Shown: positions 36,981 to 46,869, counted from the first letter of the stretch. The stretch: 64,000 bases of DNA from Martinezella tropici (GCF_003287875.1 NZ_QMKK01000037.1:1-64000), one strand, 5' to 3'. The notes: generated from the sequence alone by a model not told the origin. Program-made: numbers and translations.

Positions 36981-37940
36981 ATGAACACCTCCAGCGGCTC
37001 CTCGATCCGATTGCTGCAATCGGAGCTGACCTTCGGCTTGGTGATGATGTTTCTCTCCGTCGTCCTCTCGCCGATCATCGACATCTTCTCCAAGCTCGCC
37101 GCATCCACGATCCCACCGGCGGAAGTCACCGCCGCCCGCTTCATCCTTCAGTCGCTCTTTGCACTGCCGATGATGGCGATGCGCGGGCAATGGGGCGCGT
37201 GGACATGGCGGCGCAGCGGCGTCCACGCCATTCGTGCCGCGGTGCTGACGCTGTCCATGGTGTCCTTCGTCACTACGCTGCAGGTGATGGAGGTGGCCGA
37301 TGCCATTGCCATCTTCTTCGTCGAGCCGATGATGCTGACCATTTTGAGCAGCATCTTCCTCAAGGAAACCATCGGCTGGCGGCGCTACACCGCCTGTGCC
37401 GTCGGCTTTTTCGGCGCGATGCTGATCATCCAGCCGAGCTTTCAGGAAGTCGGCTTCATCGCTCTGCTGCCCGTCGTCACCGCGCTCTGCATCGCAGTCT
37501 ATGTCATGATCACGCGTGTCGTGTCCCATAGCGAGGATGCCTGGTCGATGCAGTTCCAGACCGGCCTGTGGGGCACCGGCTTCAGCCTGGTCCTGCTTGT
37601 CATCGGCAAGGTGACGGGATCCGCAATCCTCGATCCGGTCATGCCGGATCTGGCTGCCATGCTCTACCTGCTCGGGGTCGGGGCCACCGCGGCGGCTTCC
37701 GGCATCTTGACGGTGCATGCCTATCGCGCCGTGCCGGCCTCGACGCTCGCGCCGCTGCAATATTTCGAGATCGTCTCCGCCACGATCTTCGGCTGGCTCG
37801 TCTTCGACAATTTCCCGGATGCGATCAAATGGCTCGGCATCCTCATCATCATCGGCTCGGGGCTCTACATTCTCTGGCGCGAGCGGCGCTTTGCTTCCAA
37901 GCCGGTATCCGATACATCTGAAACTGCATTCACGCCGTAA
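36981..37940 (+). CDS. EamA/DMT superfamily transporter
   Basis: Ten-helix carrier of 319 aa with two EamA repeats (SPIIDIFSKLAASTIPPAEV in the first; VPASTLAPLQYFEIVSATIF in the second). Start ATG at 36981; an upstream frame is open but overlaps the hydrolase. It is 14 bp before the CoA-transferase gene, so it may move the substrate or product of the CoA-transferase and ThDP-enzyme pair. Substrate unknown. Confidence 0.88.
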   Translation: MNTSSGSSIRLLQSELTFGLVMMFLSVVLSPIIDIFSKLAASTIPPAEVTAARFILQSLFALPMMAMRGQWGAWTWRRSGVHAIRAAVLTLSMVSFVTTLQVMEVADAIAIFFVEPMMLTILSSIFLKETIGWRRYTACAVGFFGAMLIIQPSFQEVGFIALLPVVTALCIAVYVMITRVVSHSEDAWSMQFQTGLWGTGFSLVLLVIGKVTGSAILDPVMPDLAAMLYLLGVGATAAASGILTVHAYRAVPASTLAPLQYFEIVSATIFGWLVFDNFPDAIKWLGILIIIGSGLYILWRERRFASKPVSDTSETAFTP

Positions 37941-37954
37941 GCGAGTGGATCGAC

Positions 37955-39157
37955 ATGACAGAACACAAGACCAAGAAACCTCCGCTGTCCGGTATTCGCG
38001 TCATAGAGCTTGCCCGCGTTCTCGCCGGTCCCTGGGCCGGACAGATGCTGGCCGATCTCGGCGCCGATGTCATCAAGGTGGAAAATCCCGACGGCGGCGA
38101 CGACACCCGCCAATGGGGGCCACCCTTCGTCGAGGGCAAGGACGGCGAAAATCTCTCGGCCGCCTATTACCATTCCGCCAATCGCGGCAAGCGCTCGGTA
38201 ATCGCCGATCTCAAGATCGAGGAAGGACAGGAACTGGTACGCCGCCTGGTGAAGACGGCCGATGTGGTGATCGAGAATTTCAAGCTCGGCGGCCTGGTAA
38301 AGTACGGGCTGGACTATGAAAGCCTGAAGAAGATCAATCCCCGCATCGTCTATTGCTCGATTACCGGCTTCGGCCAAGCCGGCCCTTATGCCAGTCTCGC
38401 CGGCTATGATTATATCGTTCAGGGCATGTCCGGCTTCATGTCGATCACAGGCGAACCGGACGGACAGCCGATGAAGGCCGGTGTTGCGATCGCCGACATC
38501 TTCACCGGCATCTATGCCGTTTCCGCGATCGAGGCCGCCCTGATCCATGCTCTGAAGACCGGAGCAGGACAGCTGATCGACATGGCGCTGCTCGATGTGC
38601 AATCGGCCGTGCTTGCCAACCAGAACATGAACTATCTGATCTCCGGCAAACCGCCGGTGCGGCTCGGCAACGCCCATCCGAATATCTCGCCCTATGAAGT
38701 CGTGCCCACCGCCGACGGCTATCTCATCCTTGCCGTCGGCAATGATGGGCAGTTTCGGCGCCTCTGTACCATTCTCGGGGTGGAAACCCATGCGGACGAC
38801 GAGCGCTATGCGACCAACAAGGCCCGCGTCGCCAACCGCAACGAGGTGCGCGCCTTCGTCTCAGCCGAGACGTTGAAGTGGAACAAGGCGGATCTGCTGA
38901 GGGCCTGCGAGACCAATGCCGTTCCGGCCGGCGCCATCAACACGATCGAGGATATGTTCGCCGATCCGCAGATTGTGGCACGCGGCCTGAGAATCGATCT
39001 CGAAGATAGTGCCGGCACCGTCATTCCGAGCGTGCGCACGCCAATCGTGCTGTCGGAAACGCCGCTGACCTATACGCGGCCAAGCCCGCGCCTTGGCGAA
39101 CATCAGGAGGAAGTTCTGGCTGAATTGGCCGAACTGGAGGGAAAGGCGGGGACATGA
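37955..39157 (+). CDS. CaiB/BaiF (class III) CoA-transferase
   Basis: Moves CoA between carboxylic acids via an aspartyl thioester; member of the formyl-CoA/carnitine CoA-transferase family. The 400-residue protein shows RVLAGPWAGQMLADLGADVIKVE at its start (read as LAGPWAGQML and GADVIKVE), NRGKRS, ITGFGQAGPYA and GYDYIVQGMSG where the family has its catalytic Asp region. Its stop overlaps the next gene's ATG by 4 bp. The exact acid is not predictable. Confidence 0.9.
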   Translation: MTEHKTKKPPLSGIRVIELARVLAGPWAGQMLADLGADVIKVENPDGGDDTRQWGPPFVEGKDGENLSAAYYHSANRGKRSVIADLKIEEGQELVRRLVKTADVVIENFKLGGLVKYGLDYESLKKINPRIVYCSITGFGQAGPYASLAGYDYIVQGMSGFMSITGEPDGQPMKAGVAIADIFTGIYAVSAIEAALIHALKTGAGQLIDMALLDVQSAVLANQNMNYLISGKPPVRLGNAHPNISPYEVVPTADGYLILAVGNDGQFRRLCTILGVETHADDERYATNKARVANRNEVRAFVSAETLKWNKADLLRACETNAVPAGAINTIEDMFADPQIVARGLRIDLEDSAGTVIPSVRTPIVLSETPLTYTRPSPRLGEHQEEVLAELAELEGKAGT

Positions 39158-40811
39158 AGCGAACGGGCGGGCAACTCATCGTCGAGGCGTTGAAGGCCAA
39201 TGGTGTGCAGCGCATTTCCTGCGTGCCGGGCGAGAGCTTTCTCGCCGTGCTCGATGCCCTGCATGACAGCGATATCAACGTGCTCGTTTGCCGCCAGGAA
39301 GGCGGGGCGGCAATGATGGCGGATGCCTGGGGTCGATTGACCGGCGAACCGGGCATCTGCTTGGTCACCCGCGGCCCTGGCGCCACAAACGCCTCCGCCG
39401 GCCTTCACATAGCCCGGCAGGATTCGATCCCGATGATCCTGTTCATCGGCCAGGTCCAGCGCGATGCCCGCGAGCGCGAAGCCTTTCAGGAAGTGGAATT
39501 CCGGCGCGCTCTTACCGAATTCGCAAAATGGGTCGGCGAGATCGACGATGCCGCCCGTATCCCGGAATTCGTCACCCGCGCCTTTGCTGTGGCAACATCG
39601 GGTCGCCCCGGTCCCGTGGTGCTGACCCTGCCCGAAGACATGCTGCGCGATGAGGTCGAGGCGCCGCAAGCGCTGCCCTATACCCCTGTTGCCGCTCATC
39701 CGGGCCGCAACCAGCTTGCCGATCTCCGCCAGCGCCTTTCGGCTGCACAGCGGCCGATGGTCATTCTCGGCGGCACGCGCTGGAACGAAGAAGCGGTTGC
39801 CGGTATCAGGCAATTTGCGGAGCGTTTCAAACTGCCGGTCGGCTGCTCTTTCCGGCGGCAGATGCTGTTCGACCATCTGCATCCAAGCTACGCCGGCGAT
39901 GTCGGCATCGGCATCAACCCGGCGCTGGCAAAGGAAATCAAGGAAGCGGATCTGCTGATCCTGCTCGGTGGACGTCTCTCCGAAATGCCGTCCTCCGGCT
40001 ATACGCTTGTCGATATCCCTACCCGCGCCAGCAGTTCGTCCACGTCCATCCCGATCCCTCGGAACTCGGCCGCGTCTATCGCCCGGACCTGGCGATCTGT
40101 TCCAGCCCGGTGGATTTCGTTGCGGCTCTCGTGGATTTGGACCCACCGCACGAAACGCCTTGGGCAGATCGCACCGAACGCATGCACGCGGCCTATCTCA
40201 GCTGGTCGAAGACACCGGAAAAGAGCCCCGGTGCCGTGCATATGGGCCGCATCATGGATTGGATCGAAGCCAATACGGCCGACGATGCGATCTTCACCAA
40301 CGGCGCCGGCAATTATGCCACCTGGCTGCACCGCTTCCATCGCTTCCGCCGTTTCGACACGCAGGCGGCGCCGACATCAGGCTCGATGGGTTATGGTCTG
40401 CCGGCGGCGGTTGCGGCGAAACAGCTCTTTCCCGAGCGCGAAGTCATCTGCTTTGCCGGTGACGGCTGTTTCATGATGCATGGGCAGGAGTTCGCGACCG
40501 CCGTTCAATATGGCCTGCCGCTGATCGCTTTGGTCATCAACAATGGTATGTACGGCACCATCCGCATGCATCAGGAACGGGAATATCCCGGCCGTGTCAG
40601 CGCCACGGCGCTCGACAATCCGGATTTTGCGGCCCTTGCCCGCGCCTATGGCGGCCACGGCGAAACGGTGAAGGCGACGGCAGAATTCGGCCCGGCATTC
40701 GAGCGGGCGCGCGCGAGCGGCAAGCCGGCCATCATCGAGATAGCGCTCGACCCGGAAGCGATTACGCCTTCCCGCACCCTGACGGAAATCGCGCAAACAA
40801 AAGGCCGATGA
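39154..40811 (+). pseudogene. Frameshifted thiamine diphosphate enzyme (acetolactate synthase-like)
   Basis: The frame starting at 39154 encodes an N-terminal ThDP domain with the conserved Glu (CRQEGGAAMMADAWGR) and central domain, but the match ends at VDIP near 40019. The continuation PRQQFVHVHPDPSEL and the ThDP/Mg site (AGDGCFMM ... NNGMYGT) lie in another frame, open to 40811. One missing base in the C-run at about 40016-40019 explains it. Repaired, the protein would be 552 aa. It overlaps the CoA-transferase by 4 bp. It is either a pseudogene, a sequencing error or a programmed shift; error or recent mutation is simplest because both halves keep good codon use. Confidence 0.88.
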
Positions 40812-40831
40812 GCGCGAGCCCACCGGCCTTA
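40802..40831 (-). terminator. Terminator after ridA, overlapping the ThDP gene end
   Basis: aaggccg / cggcctt stem with a 16-base loop; on the minus strand it is followed by ttttgttt. The ThDP gene stop lies in the loop, so convergent transcripts share it. Confidence 0.6.
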
Positions 40832-40852
40832 AAAAATCACTGATGGCGCGCC

Positions 40853-41194
40853 TTAGAGTGCTGCCGTCACGATGAATTCGACCTTGTACTTCGGCGCGGC
40901 GAGCTTGGCTTCGCTGGTGGCACGGGCCGGCGTGTTGGCCGGATCGACCCAGGCTTCCCAGGCAGCGTTCATTTCAGCGAAGTAGGAAATGTCGGAGAGA
41001 TAGATGAGCGTCTGCAGGATCTTGGACTTGTTGCTGCCGGCCGCAGCAAGCAGGCGATCGACTTCAGCCAGCGCTGACTTGCACTGATCGGTGACGCTTT
41101 CGCCCTCGCCAACCTGACCGGCGAGATAGACAGTATTGCCGTGGATGACAGCGCCGCTCATGCGGGCGCCAACGTCGATACGCTTGATGCTCAT
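40853..41194 (-). CDS. RidA family enamine/imine deaminase
   Basis: Small trimeric protein of the YjgF/YER057c/UK114 family that hydrolyses reactive enamines or imines, protecting PLP enzymes. The 113-residue protein has GNTVYLAGQVGEGES, LIYLSDISYFAEMN and ends with PKYKVEFIVTAAL. The usual Arg of the active site (ARATSEAKLAAPKYKVE) is present. ATG at 41194 chosen; the longer frame begins with unrelated sequence. The TIGR01244 gene lies 87 bp upstream on the same strand. Confidence 0.9.
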   Translation of the reverse strand: MSIKRIDVGARMSGAVIHGNTVYLAGQVGEGESVTDQCKSALAEVDRLLAAAGSNKSKILQTLIYLSDISYFAEMNAAWEAWVDPANTPARATSEAKLAAPKYKVEFIVTAAL

Positions 41195-41281
41195 GGTGTT
41201 CTCCTGATGTTGTTCTTCGACAGGTAAACAGGGCATGGCCTACGGCCTGCCCTGCGATCAAAAGGTTAGGTAAAGATCCGT

Positions 41282-41620
41282 TCAGCCGCGGATGTGATGC
41301 GTCTTCTGATAGATCGCAGTCGAACGTGCGCCGGAGCGGCAATAGCCGAGCATCGGCCGCGCAAACTCGTCGAGCGCATCGACCATGCCCTGCACGGCTT
41401 CCTCGGTGACGCCCATGGGGCCGACAGGCACCTGGGTAATCTCCAGGCCGAGTTCCTTGGCGCGGGCTTCGATGACGCCAAACGGTGTCTGATCCGGGCT
41501 CTCACCATCGGGGCGATGGCAGACGATGGATTTGAACCCCATAGCCTTGATCTGGTCGAGATCCTCTACGGTGATCTGGCCGGACACCGAGTATTCATCG
41601 TCGATCGGGCGGATATCCAT
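41282..41620 (-). CDS. TIGR01244 family sulfur transferase/phosphatase (DUF442)
   Basis: Compact dual-specificity-phosphatase-like domain of 112 aa. A Cys-x5-Arg loop (Cys94 in YCRSGARS) is the likely active site, and VCHRPDGES matches the family. Related domains (Blh) act in sulfide or persulfide handling in plant-associated bacteria; here it is a free-standing domain. Biochemical role is not established by the sequence. Confidence 0.82.
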   Translation of the reverse strand: MDIRPIDDEYSVSGQITVEDLDQIKAMGFKSIVCHRPDGESPDQTPFGVIEARAKELGLEITQVPVGPMGVTEEAVQGMVDALDEFARPMLGYCRSGARSTAIYQKTHHIRG

Positions 41621-41692
41621 GGTTCATGTCCTCTCTAAAACCGTGGCCTTGATCTACGCCGCGATACGGCGAGCGTCAACCGCGGCGCACTC

Positions 41693-42532
41693 TCAAACAA
41701 AGGCAAAGTTGAGCATGAAATTGCGGGCTTCGCCGGGCTGGAGAATATTGAATTCGCCCGCCTCCTCAAGCTCCGCACGCGAGACCCACCGATGCGAAAC
41801 CGGCTCGATGCCAAGCACATGCGCAGGCGCGCGCTGATTGCGCCAGACCTGCAGGAACGGCAGCGTGTCGGTACCGAAGCGCACCCTCAGCGACTTGCCG
41901 CCGATGGCCTCGATCGGGCCGAGAGTGATTTCCGCCCAATCCTCGCCCTTGTCCTCAGCCGGCACGCAGAAGATATCGCCGCCCTCCTGGCCGAAGGTCC
42001 ATGGAAAACCGCCATTGTCAAGCATCTGTCCGGTGAGGCGCGTGCCGCCGTCGAACCATTTGCCGCCAATGTTCATGTGGTACATCAAAAAGACCGGCAT
42101 CGCCTCTGTGCTCGTATTGACGATACGGTCTGCTAGCGACACCTCGCCCGTGGCGCCATCGATCTGCCAAAGTCGTTCAAGCCTTGCCGTTCGCCTCTCG
42201 GCGGTGGCAACATCGATATCGGCACGGCATTCCGCATTGCCGTTCTCGAATTTGGTCCAGAGAATTTTGGCCGGATGGGACGAGAAGGAACCGTGAAGCG
42301 GATAGTGCTTGCCCTCATCCGCGCCGGACATCGGCTCGGGGTGGCGGATATGATCCGGCCCGCAAGTGAAGAGGAAGCCTTCGACCGAATGACTGATACG
42401 CGGATCGCCATCGTCGGGAACGGCGCTTCCGGGCGCAAGATTGTTGCCATCGACGATGCAGGCGCCGATATCCAGGACGGAGCCCTCATCCAGCGTCAAT
42501 TTCGGCCCTTTCGCCGCAGAAAAATCCATCAT
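41693..42532 (-). CDS. Aldose 1-epimerase-like protein (DUF4432 type)
   Basis: Predicted galactose-mutarotase-fold sugar-binding enzyme of 279 aa. Catalytic-type residues appear in HYPLHGSFS (His) and near the end in LGIEPVSHRW (Glu). No signal peptide. It should interconvert anomers of an unknown sugar or bind it. Lies 72 bp upstream of the TIGR01244 gene on the same strand; no sugar genes adjoin, so context gives no substrate. Confidence 0.75.
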   Translation of the reverse strand: MMDFSAAKGPKLTLDEGSVLDIGACIVDGNNLAPGSAVPDDGDPRISHSVEGFLFTCGPDHIRHPEPMSGADEGKHYPLHGSFSSHPAKILWTKFENGNAECRADIDVATAERRTARLERLWQIDGATGEVSLADRIVNTSTEAMPVFLMYHMNIGGKWFDGGTRLTGQMLDNGGFPWTFGQEGGDIFCVPAEDKGEDWAEITLGPIEAIGGKSLRVRFGTDTLPFLQVWRNQRAPAHVLGIEPVSHRWVSRAELEEAGEFNILQPGEARNFMLNFAFV

Positions 42533-42748
42533 CCCTCAAGTCCTCCTTGATCGGTTTCGCGCACAGGCGTTGTCCCAAGGTAACGCGCGGCTGAAATAAA
42601 CGGTGATTTGGCTTACCGAATATTAACTTGAAGCCTTGATCACGGAATTTTTTATATTTTATTCAGCATGATAATCTAAATTTCCATACTGGCGTCAAAA
42701 TTGCCATGTGTGTGTCAGCCGAACGACTACCCCGAGGATTCGACAGAC

Positions 42749-44203
42749 GTGAACCGGTTTGTAAAATTGAGTTTTGCCCTGGCAATGACTGCCACTGTGT
42801 CCATGCTTGCGCTCACCGATGCGCAGGCACAATATTATCGCAGCGGAAACGGCAACACGGTTCTCGTCACTCCCGACGGCCGGATTCTCGATCAATATCC
42901 CTACGGCGGCGGATATGCCATGGCGCGCGACGGGCGCGGCCGACGGGTTCTGATCGATGCCTATGGCAATGTCGTCGCCACCGAGATGAAGGCAAGTACC
43001 TATTATCCTCGCGCACCTGCTCGCCAGACTTATAATGACGATGGGTACGACAATGGCGGCCGCTATGGCGATACCCAGCTCTCCCGCAACGGCGGCTACC
43101 AGGATTATCGGCAGTATCGCACCGACGGCTATGGCAATTACGATGGCGGCGATCAACAGGATCGCGGCGTAGTGACCGGCGGAATTCCGCGCGATGGCGA
43201 TATTCAGCGTCAGCCGCTCGACGATCAGCCCCTGCCGGGCGGAAATCAGGGCCGGACGAACCCAAGCGGTAGCGATTATGCATCGATAGACCCGCAACAG
43301 GGCGCACCGGATATCGTCAATAAGCCGCCGGCCGAGCCCGTGATCACGCTCAAGGGCAAGTCGAGGATGGAAATTACCGCGCTCGAGGTCTTCCTCGCGC
43401 GGCAAGGCATTTCGCCCGGCGCCATCGATGGCCGCATGGGCGCTAACGTCACCAAGGCGATCTATGCCTATCAGCAGATGACCGGCCAGACGCTCGATCC
43501 GAACAACACCGATTCGATTCTCGAGCAGCTGCGCATGTCCGGCGGGATGCCGATCGTCAACTACACGATTACGGCCGCCGACGCGGCCGGCCCTTATGTC
43601 GCGTCAATCCCTGAAGATTATGCCGCGAAATCCCAGATGCCTTCCCTTGGCTACACGTCGACGACGGAAATGCTGGCTGAGCGCTTCCATATGGATGAAG
43701 GCTACCTGAAGGCGCTCAATCCCGGTGTCGATTTCACCGTGCCGGGCAGCACCATCAAGGTCGTCAATACGGGTCCCAGCAAGACGGGAACGGTCGCCAA
43801 GATCCTGGCGGACAAAGGCCGCAAGCAGGTTTTCGCCTATGACGCCAACGGCACCTTGATCGCGGCCTATCCGGCCAGCATCGGTTCCGCCGACACGCCC
43901 TCACCGTCAGGCACGGTCACGGTCGAACGTGTCGCCTTCAATCCGGGTTATACCTACAATCCGAAGATCAACTTCCAGCAGGGCGGCAACGACAAGATCC
44001 TGAACATTCCCCCTGGTCCGAACGGCCCGGTCGGTACGGTCTGGATGGCCCTGTCGAAGCCGACCTACGGCATCCACGGCACACCGGATCCCTCGCGGAT
44101 CGGCAAGTCGCAAAGCCATGGCTGCGTACGTCTTACCAATTGGGATGCGACTGAGCTCGCCAAAATGGTCAAGCCCGGCGTCGTCGTCGAATTCGTGGAT
44201 TGA
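42749..44203 (+). CDS. L,D-transpeptidase (YkuD) with peptidoglycan-binding domain
   Basis: Periplasmic enzyme that makes 3-3 cross-links or links proteins to the wall. The GTG at 42749 (484 aa) begins a clear signal peptide (VNRFVKLSFALAMTATVS, cut after DAQAQ). A Tyr/Gly/Gln-rich stretch (about 29-190) is followed by a peptidoglycan-binding domain (about 205-250, LEVFLARQGISPGAIDGRMG) and the YkuD domain (about 345-484) with the catalytic His/Cys motif SHGCVRL. GAGG is 12 bases upstream. Unipolar growth of rhizobia uses many such enzymes. Confidence 0.92.
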   Translation: MNRFVKLSFALAMTATVSMLALTDAQAQYYRSGNGNTVLVTPDGRILDQYPYGGGYAMARDGRGRRVLIDAYGNVVATEMKASTYYPRAPARQTYNDDGYDNGGRYGDTQLSRNGGYQDYRQYRTDGYGNYDGGDQQDRGVVTGGIPRDGDIQRQPLDDQPLPGGNQGRTNPSGSDYASIDPQQGAPDIVNKPPAEPVITLKGKSRMEITALEVFLARQGISPGAIDGRMGANVTKAIYAYQQMTGQTLDPNNTDSILEQLRMSGGMPIVNYTITAADAAGPYVASIPEDYAAKSQMPSLGYTSTTEMLAERFHMDEGYLKALNPGVDFTVPGSTIKVVNTGPSKTGTVAKILADKGRKQVFAYDANGTLIAAYPASIGSADTPSPSGTVTVERVAFNPGYTYNPKINFQQGGNDKILNIPPGPNGPVGTVWMALSKPTYGIHGTPDPSRIGKSQSHGCVRLTNWDATELAKMVKPGVVVEFVD

Positions 44204-44222
44204 TAACCGGATATGCCCAAAC

Positions 44223-44255
44223 AAAAAGCCGCCGAGTTTCCCCGGCGGCTTTTTC
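44223..44255 (+). terminator. Terminator after the L,D-transpeptidase
   Basis: Stem aaaaagccgccg / cggcggcttttt, 8-base loop, followed by T. Starts 20 bases past the stop; also faces the convergent dehydrogenase gene. Confidence 0.92.
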
Positions 44256-44318
44256 TTTGACTTGAAATATCGACGCGCCGCTATTTTCATCCGGCGCGTC
44301 AGGTAGTTCGGCGGCGCA

Positions 44319-45467
44319 TCAGAAGCAATCGCGGAACAACACCTTGGTGTTTTCGAGCGTCATCGGCACCGGATTGCCGCCGGCACTCGGATCTTCGATT
44401 GCCATCGCGGAGAGCTCGTCGATCCGGTCGGGCGCGATACCCATGGCAGACAGGTTTTCCGGCACGCCGAGTTCCGAGCGCAGCTGCAGCACATAATCAT
44501 AGAAGCCGTCGAAACCACCCGAAATGCCGAGATAGGCTGCGGCACGCGCAATCTTGTCCTCGATGGCCTTGCGATTGAAGCGCAGAACGGCTGGCATGAC
44601 GACGGCATTGGTCATGCCGTGATGGGTGTTGTAGACGGCGCCGATCGGATGCGACAGCGCATGGATGGCGCCGAGTCCCTTCTGGAAGGCGACGGCGCCC
44701 ATGGCGGCGGCACTCATCATGTTGGCGCGGGCTTCGAGATCCGTTCCCTCACGATAGGCGCGCGGCAGGAATTCCTTGACGAGACGCATGCCTTCCAGTG
44801 CGATGCCGGCCGACATCGGGTGGTAGAACGGCGAGGAATAGGCTTCCAGGCAGTGAGCGAACGCGTCCATGCCGGTGCCGGCGGTGATGATCTTCGGCAT
44901 GCCGACGGTCAGCTCCGGATCGGCAATGACGACGCCAGGCAGGAATTTCGGATGGAAGATGATCTTCTTCACATGCGTTGCGGAGTTGGTGATGACGCTG
45001 GCGCGGCCGACTTCCGAGCCGGTACCGGCGGTCGTCGGCACCGCGACGATCGGCGCAATGCCTTCGACGCTGGCGCGGGTCCACCAGTCGCCGATATCTT
45101 CGAAATCCCAGACAGGACGCGTCTGGCCGACCATGAAAGCGACGCACTTGCCGAGATCGAGGCCGGAACCGCCGCCGAAGGCGACGACACCATCATGGCC
45201 GCCATCCTTGAATGCCTTCACGCCGGCTTCGAGGTTCTTCTCGTTCGGATTCGGATCGACGTCAGCGAAGATGGCGCGGCCGAGACCCGCATCTTCCAGA
45301 ATATCCAATGCTGTCGCCGTGATCGCCATCGAGGCAAGTCCCCGGTCGGTGATCAGCAGCGGCTTCTTCATGCCCAGGCTCTTGCAGGCGTCCGCGAGCT
45401 CCTTGATGCGGCCGCGGCCAAGCTTGAAGGCGTTCGGATAGCTCCAATTGGCTGAGATAGTGCTCAT
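44319..45467 (-). CDS. Iron-containing alcohol dehydrogenase
   Basis: NAD(P)-dependent type III alcohol dehydrogenase of 382 aa, expected to oxidise a primary alcohol to an aldehyde. GGGSGLDLGK binds the coenzyme; metal ligands lie in DAFAHCLEAY, HALSHPIGAVYNTHHGMTN (His residues) and an Asp earlier. The ATG at 45467 overlaps the aldehyde dehydrogenase stop by 4 bp, so the two work in sequence. Together with the GS-like ligase upstream it suggests an amino-alcohol substrate. Confidence 0.93.
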   Translation of the reverse strand: MSTISANWSYPNAFKLGRGRIKELADACKSLGMKKPLLITDRGLASMAITATALDILEDAGLGRAIFADVDPNPNEKNLEAGVKAFKDGGHDGVVAFGGGSGLDLGKCVAFMVGQTRPVWDFEDIGDWWTRASVEGIAPIVAVPTTAGTGSEVGRASVITNSATHVKKIIFHPKFLPGVVIADPELTVGMPKIITAGTGMDAFAHCLEAYSSPFYHPMSAGIALEGMRLVKEFLPRAYREGTDLEARANMMSAAAMGAVAFQKGLGAIHALSHPIGAVYNTHHGMTNAVVMPAVLRFNRKAIEDKIARAAAYLGISGGFDGFYDYVLQLRSELGVPENLSAMGIAPDRIDELSAMAIEDPSAGGNPVPMTLENTKVLFRDCF

Positions 45468-46849
45468 GCTGTTACTTTCTTCAGATGATAGGATTTCGGG
45501 CGCGTCAGATTGTGGAAGCCGATGATCGACAGCGAGCCGCCGCGGCCGGTTTCCTTGACGCCGGTCCAGCACAGAGCCGGATCGAGATAATCGGCGCGGT
45601 TCATGAAGACGGTGCCGGTTTCGATTTCCCGGCCGATACGCGAGGCGCGCTCGACATCCTTGGTCCAGAGCGAAGCCGTCAGACCGTAGGGGCTGTCGTT
45701 CATCAGTTCCAGCGCTTCCGCATCGCTCTTCACCTTCATGATGCCGACGGCAGGGCCGAAGGTTTCCTCGCGCATGAAGGCCATGGAATGATCGACGTTG
45801 ACGAGGATCTGCGGCGCAAGATAGGCGCCGCCATCATCGGCCGGAAACAGCTTAGGATCGACCAGCGCCTTGGCGCCCTTGGCAACCGCATCGGCGATCT
45901 GCTCGCGCACGACCTTGGCGAAGCGCTTGTTGGCCATCGGCCCGAGTGATGTCTCGGGATCAAGGGGGTTGCCGAGCTTGTAGTTCGAGACCCAGGCCAC
46001 CGACTTCTCGACAAAGGCGTCGTAGAGCGATTCATGCACGTAGATGCGCTCGATACCACAGCAGCACTGGCCGGAATTATAGGTTGCTCCATCCATCAGC
46101 GTATCGACGGCGGCATCGAGATCGGCATCCTCCATGACATAGCCCGGATCCTTGCCGCCAAGCTCCAGCCCGAGGCTGGTGAAGGTGCCGGCAGCCGCAC
46201 GCTCGATCAACCGGCCGCCTTCGACGGAGCCGGTGAAATTGACGAAGTTGAAACTGCCGGCCGCAATCAGCGCCGAGGTGGTTTCATGATCCAGGAAGAC
46301 ATTCTGGAAGACATCGGCGGGAACTCCGGCCTCGACGAAAGCCTGCACCAGCCGCTCGCCAACGAGCAGCGTCTGGCTTGCGTGCTTGAGAATAACAGTA
46401 TTGCCGGCCATCAGCGCCGGGGCGACCGTATTGATGGCCGTCATGTAGGGATAATTCCAGGGCGCGATGACGAAGACCACGCCATGCGGTTCGCGCTCGA
46501 TGCGTCGGGCGAAATTGGCACTATCCTCGACGACCAAGGGTGCCAATGCGTCGGCCGCGATCGAGGCCACATAATTCGAGCGCTCGTTGAAGCCGCGATA
46601 TTCGCCGCCGTACTTGATCGGGCGGCCCATCTGCCAGGCAAGCTCCGGCACGACAACATCGGCCATCTCATTGAGCCGCGCGACACCCTTCAGCACGAGC
46701 TGGACACGATCTTCCAGCGGGCGGCGCGCCCAATCCTTCTGCGCTTTGCGGGCGCGTGCCACGACGTCCTTGGCAGCATCCAGCGACAGCGCTGGACGCT
46801 CGGCATAAACCTCTCCATTCACGGGGGAGACACATGTGATCATGGTCAT
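45464..46849 (-). CDS. Aldehyde dehydrogenase family protein
   Basis: NAD(P)-dependent aldehyde dehydrogenase of 461 aa. Visible: IAPWNYPYM, FVNFTGSVEGG, the general base Glu229 (LELGGKDPG) and catalytic Cys263 in NSGQCCCG, which has three Cys in a row. ATG at 46849 has TTGGAG nine bases upstream; ATG at 46843 and TTG at 46864 are alternatives. It should take the aldehyde made by the adjacent alcohol dehydrogenase to the acid. A toxin gene ends 20 bp upstream, breaking the run to the GS-like gene. Confidence 0.93.
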   Translation of the reverse strand: MTMITCVSPVNGEVYAERPALSLDAAKDVVARARKAQKDWARRPLEDRVQLVLKGVARLNEMADVVVPELAWQMGRPIKYGGEYRGFNERSNYVASIAADALAPLVVEDSANFARRIEREPHGVVFVIAPWNYPYMTAINTVAPALMAGNTVILKHASQTLLVGERLVQAFVEAGVPADVFQNVFLDHETTSALIAAGSFNFVNFTGSVEGGRLIERAAAGTFTSLGLELGGKDPGYVMEDADLDAAVDTLMDGATYNSGQCCCGIERIYVHESLYDAFVEKSVAWVSNYKLGNPLDPETSLGPMANKRFAKVVREQIADAVAKGAKALVDPKLFPADDGGAYLAPQILVNVDHSMAFMREETFGPAVGIMKVKSDAEALELMNDSPYGLTASLWTKDVERASRIGREIETGTVFMNRADYLDPALCWTGVKETGRGGSLSIIGFHNLTRPKSYHLKKVTA

Positions 46850-46869
46850 TCTTTTCTGCTCCAATAGGC

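Noticed and set aside
40110..40811. Separate 233-codon gene at 40110-40811
   Set aside because: It is the C-terminal half of the frameshifted ThDP enzyme; it lacks the N-terminal ThDP domain and shows no ribosome site at its start.
42533..42748. AT-rich gap before the L,D-transpeptidase
   Set aside because: Likely promoter DNA for the divergent genes, but no -35/-10 pair stands out enough to call.
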